A stretch of DNA of 64,000 nt from Larix kaempferi (Eukaryota > Streptophyta > Pinopsida > Pinales > Pinaceae): assembly GCA_027924585.1 (NCBI GenBank), contig BSBM01000047.1, positions 17,852,001 through 17,916,000 of the forward strand, read 5' to 3'. Below, piece after piece: positions 1 to 10,781 of the stretch; the stretch's first letter is position 1, and each line of letters begins with the position of its first letter. Made by a program: the position numbers and the translations under genes. The notes under the pieces are model-generated. The model did no database searches. It worked only from the letters and a program-made list of their open reading frames with translations, and was not told the origin of the DNA.

Positions 1-287
1 CATCTTAGATATCCTACCTAATAGATTACCACTTTATTTTTTTTCACGAAGACAGGTCATTCCAAGTGTGCTTTACAAGTATGGGTGGGTGAAAAGAGGA
101 ATCTCCACAACTAGAGGTACTTACTTCTGCAACTCAAATTTCATCTACGATGTAAAAAATAAAAGACACATAAATAGTAAGCGCAAATAATGTTGATTTA
201 AATTTCCTATGAACCATCAAGAAACTAAAAAAGCCAAGGTCAAATAGTCTTTAATTTATTCCACCTTTACAACTCATCGATCTATCA

Positions 288-554
288 TTTCTCAAATATT
301 CCTTTCCTCCTTTGACACTAATGTCAAAGGAGTATACTTTTTTGAGAATTCTATTAATTATATAAAATAAAAAATAATTTCCATAATAGTATTAGTTTTT
401 TCCTTTTGTTGGGGTGCATCTTTCTCAAATATCCCTTTCCTCCTTTGACACTAATGTCAAAGGAGTATATTTTTTTTGAGAATTCTATTAATTATATAAA
501 ATAAAAAATAATTACCATAATAGTATTAGTTTTTTCCTTTTGTTGGGGTGCATC
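288..554. repeat. 133-bp tandem duplication with internal hairpins
   Basis: Two nearly identical copies lie head to tail (288-420 and 421-554), each starting TTTCTCAAAT and ending GGGGTGCATC. Each copy holds a perfect inverted repeat with 11-bp arms, CTCCTTTGACA / TGTCAAAGGAG, and a 4-nt CTAA loop, at 307-332 and 440-465. The arm contains TTTGAC, close to a W-box core. No gene overlaps it. Confidence 0.9.
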
Positions 555-690
555 TTTAAGGAATCCAAATATCGTAGTTATATGAAATCTAGTACAGTCA
601 CAGTCCCATCTCCTTTTGCTTTGAGAGTATGATTGACACGGAGAGTCTAATACATTATCATCAATTTGGTGTCGCATTAGGCTTTCCTTA

Positions 691-952
691 TCACATTGAA
701 TAGTAGCGAAGTACATATTTGGATATGCCATTTAAAAGTTAGAATTGAATAAAAAATAAATAAATATAGAAAAAATTGGTTGGATACCTTTCAGTATTAA
801 AAGAATATATATATATATATATCACATTGAATAGTAGCGAAGTACATATTTGGATATGCCATTTAAAAGTTAGAATTGAATAAAAAATAAATAAATATAG
901 AAAAAATTAGTTGGATACCTTTCAGTATTAAAAGAATATATATATATATATA
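691..952. repeat. 131-bp tandem duplication
   Basis: Copy 1 (691-821) and copy 2 (822-952) both begin TCACATTGAATAGTAGCGAA and end in an (AT)n run. They are almost identical, which suggests a recent duplication or slippage anchored on the AT microsatellite. Confidence 0.9.
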
Positions 953-1132
953 TGTGTTTGAGTGATTTTCAAGTAAATATTAAAAGAATATATATATATA
1001 TGCATGATATGAAGTTTTTTTTGTTTGTTTACTAATTACATTTATATATAAGTAACACCTTTTTTTAGAGTATTTTATCATTAAATATATGTTATGGCAT
1101 GATATGGTGTAATTATATCGTTAAGAGTTTAT

Positions 1133-1199
1133 ATTTTAGAATTTGAGATATAGTTCCACTCAATCTATTTTAGAATTTGAGGTATAGTTCCACTCAATC
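1133..1199. repeat. 34-bp tandem duplication
   Basis: ATTTTAGAATTTGAG(A/G)TATAG followed by TTCCACTCAATC occurs twice with a period of 34 bp. No other feature is seen here. Confidence 0.85.
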
Positions 1200-1288
1200 A
1201 AGGATATTCTTGACGAACAACCTAAATCCATTTGGCTTGCAGAGCACGCAAGGATCCTGACGAACAACCTGGGGTGGCGGGTGGGGTG

Positions 1289-1770
1289 CAGCATGCACAT
1301 GAATTGACATCAACCCTATTGTGGATACAGATGAAATGCAGATGAACTCGCATGAAATGCAGTTGCTTTTTTCACGTCAACCTGTCGTCCAATCCACTTG
1401 TTGGACCGCTCTCCCGCAGCAGCGGTGTCCATGTGTCTTCATATTTCTGCAATAGCATTTCTCTGGCTTGGCGATGCCTTTGATTCTTAGTACTATTAGG
1501 TCGTCGTCGTATGGCAGCGTGCAGATGAACTGACATCAACCCTATTGTGGCGTTACTCGTACAGCATCCACATGAAATGCAGATGAACTCACTGGAATTA
1601 AAATCAATTGGATGCGCAGCCGTTGCTTTTTTCACGTCCACCTGTCGTCCAATCCACTTGTTGGACCGCTCTACCGCAGCAGCGGTGTCTTCATATTCCT
1701 GCAATAGCGGATCTCTGGCTTAGCGATGCCTTCGATTCTTAGTACTATTGGGTCGTCGTCGTATGGCAGC
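1289..1770. repeat. About 230-250 bp tandem duplication upstream of the expansin gene
   Basis: Copy 1 runs about 1289-1518 and copy 2 about 1519-1770. Shared landmarks are GACATCAACCCTATTGTGG, TTGCTTTTTTCACGTC, CCAATCCACTTGTTGGACCG, and GGTCGTCGTCGTATGGCAGC at the end of each copy. The spacing between landmarks grows from 226 to 260 bp because copy 2 holds extra bases. The second copy ends about 110 bp upstream of the TATA box, so it may be promoter DNA. Short open frames within it are on the wrong strand or shift between copies, and I do not call them genes. Confidence 0.85.
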
Positions 1771-1883
1771 TGGCCAAAATATTCTGGTCCACTTCTGCAC
1801 ATCACGCAGTTTGAAAACCATGCGGCAACCAGTGCGTTACACTTATCTCCATGCACCAAAGGTGCTTTACAGTTCGATTCTGC

Positions 1884-1891
1884 TATAAAAT
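1884..1891 (+). promoter_or_regulatory. TATA box of the expansin gene
   Basis: TATAAAAT lies 85 bp before the start codon. A transcription start about 30 bp further on would leave a 5' leader of roughly 55-60 nt, normal for a plant gene. The position is inferred from spacing only. Confidence 0.6.
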
Positions 1892-1975
1892 GGGGCTATT
1901 CTTCAATTTCTGGCGAAGTGATTTCTTTCAACTAGTCTTAGCTTAAGCCTATGCCATCTACTCCCATTAAAAAAA

Positions 1976-3717
1976 ATGAGGAAGTTGAGACAAATTTCAT
2001 TAGCTTATTTCGTAGTGCTTGGATCTTCATGTGTAATGCTATGCTCTAAAGCTGCCGCTGCTGCTCCAGATGTCCTTGGAAAACACAAATTAGCAATACA
2101 GGAAACACATTGGAATCCAGCCACTGGTACATGGTTTGGCGATCCAAATGGAGATGGAAACGATGGTAAGGGCAAACATAGTATTTCTTTGACATGTAAT
2201 ATACATTATTTTTGTATGTAGCATGATTGCTCTCCTTTGGAAATTCTTGTATGTAGTATTTATGTTTGGCTTTGTAATTACAGGCGGTGCATGCGGATAT
2301 GGCAGCGACGTAAAACAGAAACCTTTCCAATCAAAAGTATCAGCAGGTAGTGCAGATCTGTTCAAAGAAGGAGGAGGCTGCGGAGCTTGCTATCAGGTAT
2401 ATATACTAAATTGGATAATAGATCTCCATCTTGACATTGATGAAAATAATAATAATTAGATCCTAAATTTTGTATGTCTGTGTACGCAGATAAAATGCAT
2501 AGATAATCTTTTGTGTTCAGCAAAGCCAGTGACTGTGGTGATTACTGACGAATGCCTTGGTGGCCCACCAATGTTGTCTAATGGCAACACACACTTTGAT
2601 CTCAGTGGTACTGCCTTTGGCCATCTGGCTTCTGATCCTAATAGAGCTTCGCAGATGCGTAATGCTGGAGTTGTCTCACTTTTGTTCACACGGTATTTTT
2701 ATTTTTATTTTTTAATCTTATAATTTGATTGATTTGAATCAAAATGAATGGAAAAATTTGTTCACACGGTATTTTTATTTTTATTTTTTAAACGGTATTT
2801 TTATTTTAATTTTTTAATCTTATAATTTGATTGATTTGAATCAAAATGAATGGAAAAATTAATTAATGTGAAGGATATCATTTTGATTCGAGATAATAAC
2901 AACTTCTCTTAGTTAACTCTCAGTAGCACGGTTGGTCCCACTGGCATGTGGCATGGTTGGTATTGAGGGATCATTTTGTTTGGCGGTTTAAAATTCGGGG
3001 TAGTGGGGTCGGTCCAAAACTCGGGGTAGTGGGGGGAGTCCAGTGTGGCATCGTTGGTATTGAGGGATCTTTTTGTTTGGCGGTTCAAAATTCGGGGTAG
3101 TGGGGTCGGTTCAAAACTCTGGGTAGTGGGGGGAATGGGAGAAGACAAAAAAAAATCTAATCAAAATTCTGGGTAGTGGGAGAAGACACAAAAAAAAAAA
3201 AAAAAAATCCAATCGTGTTAATGTATTTTGGGTGATTTTGGAACAACATCAACTACTCAACAGCAACAGCTTGTTATTTGTTATGTTACACAGGACACCT
3301 TGCGAATATCCAGGGCAGAAGATTCATTTCCAAATCAACGAAGGCTCCAATCCTTATTGGTTTGCATTCCTTGTTGAATACGAGGATGGAGATGGCGATC
3401 TTGGAGCAGTGTCCCTGAAGCAAGTACGTAGATCCCGTGTTCTTAAATTGTGAAATGTCTTAATGTATCAAAAGCATGCAGTGGATTATAGTTTCTGTTG
3501 TTGTTCTTGTTGTGTGCAGGCAAACTCTAATTTATGGCAAGCAATGCAGAAAAATTCGGGTGCAGATTGGTATTTGAGTGGCAGCCAACCTTCACTGGCT
3601 CCGTTCTCTATTCGGTTGACTACTCTCTCAACTCGAAAAACTCTCACAACAGTTAATGTCATTCCCCGGAATTGGCAACCCGGTGCTACCTACAGATCAA
3701 TTGTGAACTTTGACTAA
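1976..3717 (+). CDS. EXPB: Beta-expansin, five exons
   Basis: Secreted cell-wall protein expected to loosen wall polysaccharide contacts without hydrolysis. Exons deduced from frame-preserving GT/AG sites: 1976-2165, 2284-2396, 2490-2692, 3294-3423, 3520-3717 (stop TAA at 3715). They sum to 834 nt, 277 residues, the usual beta-expansin length. Residues 1-29 form a basic start plus hydrophobic signal peptide. The barwin/GH45-like domain follows, with [17 protein letters not shown] across the exon 1/2 junction, CGACYQ at the end of exon 2, TDEC (120-123) and HFD (136-138). [10 protein letters not shown] favours beta- over alpha-expansin. The C-terminal CBM63 domain is in exons 4-5, with [12 protein letters not shown] and a final YRSIVNF. 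All expected cysteines and the HFD motif appear present, so the gene looks functional. Oddities: tandem duplications in the promoter and in intron 3, one of them copying the exon 3 donor site. Confidence 0.93.
2681..2860 (+). repeat. Tandem duplication carrying a copy of the exon 3 splice donor (intron 3)
   Basis: A 76-bp block (2681-2756) starting TTTGTTCACACGGTATTTTT includes the last 12 nt of exon 3 and the donor GT at 2693. It starts again at 2757, giving a second identical donor context at 2769, then a third partial copy from about 2790 that begins with ACGGTATTTTT. Use of the second donor would add 76 nt, shift the frame and meet a stop at 2721. Confidence 0.85.
2948..3141 (+). repeat. 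97-bp G-rich tandem duplication in intron 3
   Basis: Two copies (2948-3044, 3045-3141) begin GTGGCAT(G/C)GTTGGTATTG and carry repeated CGGGGTAGTGGGG tracts. The G runs on the + strand could form G-quadruplex-like structures in DNA or pre-mRNA. An A-rich run follows at about 3189-3207. Confidence 0.85.
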
Positions 3718-5371
3718 CCATATCGGGTGACCTATTTTCTGTAGCTTTCATAGAAATATTCCAGAGGACCGATAATCTTGCAAATTAGGACGAAATATGT
3801 ATTAGTCTCAAAACTAAAATGTTTGCTTGTGACGGTTATATGTAGGAAGAATAGCTAGCGAGGGTTGTATTACTTTTGAACTTCATGAAGATCTATATTT
3901 GTGGGATTCTGTCTCTCTTCTTTTGTTCCCGGGTTAGCTGCTTCAGGGATTTAACAGCTGATCCCTTTTTGTATCTCCACTTAACTGGAGGTATGCGGCT
4001 TTAAGTTTATTTTTATTTATTTTTAGCTTTTTGTTTACCATCTACTATAGTATCCTTGTGCTTGGGATTGGATCATAGACCTTGGATTTATGGATTACGA
4101 GTGGGGATTGGGTTATGGATGGCTATGTCCATCTTGTATATGGTTGGATTTGGATTTCTCTTGAGGATCTTCGGTATATGAAGAGATTGTAATACTTTGA
4201 CAGTTTTTTAATACTATAACATTATAGAGCTTTTCTGTGTAAAAAAAATGTATGAATAGCAACTATTAGTACATATACCAATATTTAAATGCCATTTAAA
4301 AAAAAAAAGTGGAGTTAAATGGTCTTTTAAAAAAGACAAAAACTATTAGTATATTTTCAATATATGTTCAAAAGATATCAAATTATATGCAAATGATCTT
4401 TAATAGTTTGTAAATGTCATTTTCAATTTGTAAGTATAAATTTTTAATATGTGAAAATTCATAGATATGCATTTTATTTAACTTAGTAGTTTGAGTAATC
4501 TACATTACTACTATGAAATATACCTTATACTATATAATGTTTCAATTTTGATTTTTGATATGTTGTAAAAAATGCCCACAATAACATCCCAAATAACCAC
4601 TAATAATAACATCCAAGTAACATGTAAGATCCCAAGTAACAACTCAAGATGTCCAAGAAAGTATCCACGTTAATGTCTTAATAAGACTTTTTACTCCTCG
4701 TGGCTCTTGCATCCTTCAAATGTCCTATGACTTTTTACTAAATGTAGCTCTTGGAATCGTAAACTTATGAAATTAATGTAACCTGAAATTAATTCACAAA
4801 TTCTAATGTGAATTCATTTTTATTTTTTATAATTATTTCTTGCAGGAATATATAATCAATGGTTAGTAAAATTTTATTGATTTTTATTACTTTCTTTTTT
4901 ATAATATTTTTTATAAGGTTTTTACATAATTTTTTTCTAAAAGTTTTGCAAAATTAATTTTTAAATGCAAAATTTATAAAAATGTCAGATATTTGTAAAA
5001 AAACATAAAGATAACAAAGTTAATGACACAAAACATTCTAGCTTTAGGTTACAACAATAACACGAGTGTGGTGGCGATTACTTATATAAGGATGCAAACT
5101 CGGCTCGAGTGAAGGTAATCACTTGCATCTAACCAAGATTCTCTCCTCTTCTCCTAAAAGATTAAGAAAAATGATTGTGGAAGAAATTTAAATATCAAAT
5201 ATATTTTGCACATAGTTTTTTTGGGGATAATATTCATATATTCCCATTGAATAAAAAATGTTTTGATAGAAAAAGTATATTCCGAGTGAGTATCAAGTTT
5301 TTAATTCAAACATGGGAATTGATCTACATCTAGTTGGCTCGTTGAGTGCTCGATGTTATTTGCTACTGTGG
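3718..5371. other. 3' flank of the expansin gene and AT-rich spacer
   Basis: Begins with the presumed 3' UTR. I see no canonical AATAAA close to the stop codon, so the polyadenylation point is not placed. The rest is AT-rich with scattered stops in all frames. No gene, RNA gene or complete element is recognised. Confidence 0.5.
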
Positions 5372-7800
5372 TGTAACATCTCTACAATTTCACCCCTAGT
5401 GTTATTATTTTTGTAAATGTAATTATAAATTGTGTAAACGGCCTTGGTGAGGAGCTCAAGGCCAAGGCCCCACTAGTGGACCTCGAGCTAGTGTTATGTT
5501 TATAAGTCTTAGTTTAAGCCTAGAAGATTAAAGAATGGTAATGCGACTAAACGATAAGTAACAAAACCCACCTATAAGAAAAGATAATGACTAGGGAGCC
5601 ATGTGTTGGTTGACCATATCATGACTCATCATATTGAATTATGAAGGGTGGGGATATAAGTTTGTTCTAGTAGGATTATTATTCACCTTAAATATCTAGC
5701 TAAGATCTACTATTGCCTAAGTATTCTAATCCTATTATGATTAAGCCATAAAGATGGATTATATATATATATATATATAATGGTGGATATCATATATATA
5801 TATATATATATATAAATAGTTGAGGTCATTATTAATGGATATGATATATATATTTAAATGTGTGTACCGTATAAAGTTATGAAAGATAAATAAATAGTTG
5901 TGATAACTATTTGGATACCATCTATATATATATGTATGACTCATATGAATATTATAAAAGGTAGATAAATGGTCATGATCGACTTTTTTACCTATATTAG
6001 ATGCTAAGCATATTATTATGAAAGAGTATATATATACATAAACTAAATTCTATATGTATAATGGCATGGTATGCTCATTTCAATATCCCAAATATACAAA
6101 GAAGAATCTTAACTATTATGATAATTATAATTAAGTACCTAAGAAGATAGAAGAGATTTATATATATAAGGTATAATTAGTTATAATTTTGTAAATACCT
6201 TGTAAAACATATGAATATATCTTTCTTAGCCCCATCTTCATAATAGGAGATTATTTTCTTTAATTACACAAGTTGAAATAAAAATTATTATAGAATACTA
6301 TATACTATTACTTTTATTATCCTTATTAAAAATAAGATAAAAAGGGGAGGATACCATTGGAAAGGGGATGTTACTTTATATATATATTTTCATATATGAA
6401 AGCTATTGATGTATATGCTTTGAAGAGGTACATAATAAAGGATCTAGTTTTACTTTATATATATATATATATATGAATTCTAAACTTCTTAAACAAATAT
6501 ATAATAAATGGAGCTTGTTAATTGATGGGTATTAATAAGTTTTGTTTATTAATTAGTCATTTAGTATAATTAATTATGAGCTATATTATGTAATGTTAGT
6601 ATAGTCGATTATATAAATGAAATGATATTACTAGATTTTAAATTAGTAAATTCATGCATGTTTATAAATAAATATAACATGTATTTCAAAAAGGGGGAAA
6701 CATGGCCTCTCTAACGAAAGCTTTTGAGTGTAGTAGAAAAGGGGATTAAAATCCATTTCTTAAGGGTTAAAAGGTCAAGCATCACTCTTCCCTTATCATA
6801 GATTACTTTCATTAACGACGGTAGTGCTCCCATAGAAGGTGGACAACCTTACTTGAATTATGGAGTTCCCTACACTACATTAATCATGCCATATCCTTAT
6901 CGAATTTGTTCCATTTATTTTGAGGGCGACCGTCTTCCACGTCGAGCTGGAAGTAGTTGGGATGAGTGGGAGGATGGTAAACGTGGAAAGGGAGAAACGG
7001 AAAGTGTTATGGTAGGTTGTAGAAAGGTAAGAGGGAAATTCCAAACTGAAAGTAGTGGGGGATATAGCAAATCGCGGTAGTGGTTCCTGAGGTTATGGTT
7101 GTATGTTTGTTAAAAAGGGAGAGGGCGATTCCTAAGGGGAGATTGACCCAGGCCAGATGGCTTCTTCTTTTTATAAAATTTTTCGTTGCAGCATGAGGGA
7201 GTTACTACCACCTCGATTATCTACGACCAATGAAGAAAGCATTCTGTGTTGGTGGGAGACTTTAGTTAGAGGAATGGCCTGTTTCCCGATATCCTCTTTT
7301 GCATGATGGAGAGCTATTCGGGATATCCCGGCGTGAGGAAAAAGAGGACCGTGATGTTTCCTCTCGGTACCAAGTCGAGGGAAAACCTCAGTGCGTCGAG
7401 CTGGTGTGTTATATTAAGGTGGGAATACTCTTACCTAGGGAGGAGTTAGATCTCAGTGGGGGGGATCAAACAAAAATGGTGAATCGTTCCTGAAAAATGA
7501 TTTTTGTCCGCTACTACTTCCTGCTCTTTGGAAGACGGAGTTCATCACCGTGTGTTCTTCCACGGAGGGAAGAAAAAGGAATGTGATTCCTCATGATGAT
7601 GGCACCTCTGCATAAATAGGTTCATCCATGTATAAAGATCTCGGCGTTGATGGAAGGTGTGATATCGATAAAGGAGTTCATTGTTGCACTCAAACGTATT
7701 AACGATAAGTATCAGCAAACCGTTACCTCAGTTACTTTCGAATATGCATTTCTGGTTGATATTTGTTGCCTGGGTATTTCATTTCATTTTTAATATGTTT
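5372..7800 (+). mobile_element. Family S long LTR, 5' part only (right edge uncertain)
   Basis: The block starts TGTAACATCTCTACAATTTC. Its first ~250 bp match, in opposite orientation, the outer ends of the two solo LTRs that end at 45820 and 54965. Shared landmarks are GTTATTATTTTTGTAAATG, GAGCTCAAGGCCAAGGCC, GACCTCGAGCTAGTG and AGATTAAAGAATGGTAAT. The matching terminal sequence expected at the other end is not found, so the copy is truncated. The right limit of about 7800 is a guess from base composition: a less AT-rich stretch at 6900-7700 resembles the middle of the 41196-45820 copy. Short open frames at 6853-7080 and 7299-7493 lie inside it and show no known domain. Confidence 0.65.
5758..5816. 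repeat. AT microsatellite
   Basis: Two (AT)n runs separated by AATGGTGGATATC lie inside the family S LTR copy. Smaller AT runs recur at about 5925 and 6455. Confidence 0.9.
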
Positions 7801-10032
7801 TATATCACTAGTTGGTAAAGACTACCGGGTTATTTTTGTACCAACGCATTTTACCCCCCCGAAAAAACTCCCAGAGATGATCTTGGTATCGATTTTACAT
7901 ATGAATTTATGAATTTATGAATTTATTTGGGCGGAGATTACATATGAAAGAATTGCATTATTATGTGTTAGTTGATTCTGGATGCTCAGATTGATGGCAT
8001 GGGAAGGATATTTGGCATTTTTTTTAAAGCATATGGATTGTAATTGTGCCATTAATTTGAGTGAATTATTTTCAAAATTGCGACTTCAATCCAATGTACA
8101 CAACGTAGGTTTTCTTCCAATCCACTTTTGAATTAATCATGAGGGCAATGGACGAATGCTAAAATAGTTTATACAATAGTAGATCACATATCACAGAGAT
8201 CAGGTGATTCCATAATAGTTTATAAATGATTCACAGAGGATCTGTGATTAAGTGTATTTTCCATGAAGATCACATGCCTAATGGGAAATATGTAATGGAA
8301 AGCCACACAGATATAAGTGGCAGCCATGTCTTTGCCACACTGGCGCTCTCATCAGTGCAATGATGGCACATTTGGGCCACATCAAACACAAGATTGTCAA
8401 AATAAATCGAAGGTGGAGCAGTGACTATATATTGAAGGCCGCCCACCAAACTGCACTGTATTCATGAAGGAAGCATGTGATACACTAGGCTGATGGTGCT
8501 CCACGACACGTTTTGGCGTGAGTTTTTAGAGCCCTAAGGGATATAGCAGGCGGGGAAATTTCAAAACTCCATTTGGATGGCTTTTCACAACAAACGATAT
8601 CTCATCACGCCATAACACTTAACACAATAATTCGCTGGTTTGAGCACTGAAGCTCCGGTCCCATTTCAGAGGTCTAAATATTAAGGCATAAACGCTTTTT
8701 TCCAATTTAAAAATTATATTGTCGACTCTTTGCTTACTCTCAGCTATCTCTATGGCAGGGAATTTCTCGCAAATACAACTTTTTCACTTGTTATTACGAG
8801 GATAGGCTTATTATTTCAACTTTGGGCTGGAGGTGATGTTAATGAATTTTTGTCTTTAAAAAATTTGGCTGCTATATTTGATTGATCATGGAATATTGTC
8901 GTACATAGAAATCAAGAGTTTAAATTTAACAAATTAACGCATATGCAACTTTTTTTTAATTACATGTAATGTTTATTATCAAGAATTCAAAAAATTAAAC
9001 TTCATTCTCTTTTTCAAGCGCTCCACTCTCCTCTTCTAATGCTCCACTGTTACATTGCGCATTTCAATTGCCCCATTTTGTCCATTTTGTAAGGTGCCTC
9101 CTATGGATCCTCCACTACGAGGAAGTGCATGTACACTTGGAAATACAATTGATTCAATATGACTTCCACGTTTCCATACTCTGTTGCATCTACATTCGTA
9201 GCTGTTCCACTCTCCATGCTTCTTAAATGCTTCGCTTTATCTGTTCCCAATCGTTTCATTTTAAATGAATACATGGAGCAACTACACCGATTAGGTCTTC
9301 TTTAAATCAGTGCTGTTCATTTTCAAATTGCATACAATAGAGTCACAGAACGCTATGGAGTTATCACAAACTCACCAGAGGTTAAACCAGAAACCTGTTT
9401 AGGGGAACGTGTAAGGAAACTCACAAGAGGACACGGTGGATTTATCACAGATGAAGGCTAGGTGACGGTGATTGGAATGGTGCATGGTTTGCTGGATGGA
9501 TAGGTCTATGAGCGATGTGATTTTTAAATAGCAGTGTTCGTCCTGTTGTTGTTCATTGTTTTCGTCCTCTTGTTATTTATTGTTAACTATTGTTCTTCCC
9601 ATGCCCAATTGTTTGGTGTGTTTATTGGCTATTCGAAGTGTTTATTTATTTATTGTGTTTATGGATTGTTTGTTTATTGTCTATTCAGGTTGTGTTTATT
9701 CATGGTCGTTTCTCCATATCACCGTTTCGATTTTCAAAGGTTGTGTTATGGTGATTTGGGGCCAAAATGGATATAATACTCAATTGGGTTTGCTCTCTTC
9801 ACATTCCAATGCCTAATATTATTCTTTGATTCATAAACCAATTTTTTGATCTCTCGGCATGGCGCGTATCTAAACAATGGATGAGCTCTAAACATTCTGT
9901 GGTTTAATCGCACTGATAGCACTTATGTGGTTTGATAATGCCGATGTTGGTCATAAATTTTATGTTACAGAAAAGGTTTACTGTGATAAATGTGCTCCTA
10001 AATTCCCCGCCAATATTTGTTCCCCTTGACTG
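7801..10032. other. Spacer without recognised genes
   Basis: Mixed-composition DNA. Overlapping open frames at 9534-9816 are T-rich and low in complexity, with no start context or domain. A small triplication of GAATTTAT is at about 7903-7926. The last 150 bp precede a polypurine tract and may be the 3' end of a copia-like element, but no polymerase motif is visible. Confidence 0.4.
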
Positions 10033-10044
10033 AAGGCAAGGGGG
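10033..10044 (+). other. Polypurine tract next to the copia-like LTR
   Basis: AAGGCAAGGGGG sits directly before the TGTTGC terminus, the arrangement expected at the inner edge of a 3' LTR in a + strand element. It primes plus-strand synthesis in LTR retrotransposons. Confidence 0.6.
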
Positions 10045-10772
10045 TGTTGCATTAACTCAGAGCAACACACTTAGATTTTCAAACTCAGAAATTTTACCTA
10101 TAGGACAGTCACAGCTCACTGTAATCTTTACCACAGTCAGAGCTCACTATTTTAACTAACAGTCATCTACAGGACTGTTAAAGCTAAGTTCCAGGTGAAT
10201 TGCAACTTACTGTTACAGCTAACAACAATCTACATCACAGTCGCAGCTAACTGTAACAGCTGACTATTTCACACAATAGTAACCTACAGGACTGTTTCAA
10301 CACATAGTAAACTACACGACTGTTTCAGCTAACAGTAAACTACATGACTGTTACAGCTGAGTGTATCAGCTATATTTTGATAACCCCTGTGTTCATAACA
10401 CTTGACTAATACCCTGTTTCAACAATCAAACACATCATAAACACAATTCTTCACCCTTGCTACAGCAAAAACAACTACAGAATAATTATGAGTTTACAAA
10501 CTCAAATAACAGAGTGTAACAAAAAAAAAACACACAGAAACAATTCTGGGTTTAGCATCAACTGAACATTGTATTCCACTCTATTTCTTCCATTTCTCTC
10601 TATCTCACAAAACACAGATTACATCGATATTTATACACCATGAGATCAGTTGGCCATTTAATTAGCTTGACCTTTCACAAATTGGCTCTTCAAAATATAA
10701 TGAATGCTCTGCCCTTTCATGTATTGTAACAGGAACGCTGGACGCCCCTTCAATCTTTTATAGGATGCAACA
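10045..10772 (+). mobile_element. Copia-like LTR (probable 3' LTR of a truncated element)
   Basis: A 728-bp block starts TGTTGCAT and ends ATGCAACA, perfect 8-bp terminal inverted repeats of the TGTTG...CAACA type common in Ty1/copia LTRs, with a polypurine tract immediately upstream. No second copy and no copia gag-pol motif is seen to the left, so the body is missing or too decayed. It ends 9 bp before the first base of chromovirus I. Confidence 0.6.
10276..10359 (+). repeat. 28-bp tandem repeat, three clear copies, in the copia-like LTR
   Basis: Units read (A)TAGTAAACTACA.GACTGTT with variants. More diverged units (AGTC..CTACA.GACTGTTA, CAGTCGCAGCTAACTG) extend left to about 10100. This is a minisatellite inside the LTR. 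Confidence 0.75.
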
Positions 10773-10781
10773 GAGCTGGAT

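Noticed and set aside
1372-1935. Open frames upstream of the expansin gene
   Set aside because: They lie in the tandemly duplicated block, overlap on both strands and show no domain. Promoter DNA is the better reading.
9534-9816. Two overlapping open frames as genes
   Set aside because: T-rich, repetitive hydrophobic translation in two frames, with no domain, promoter or intron signal.
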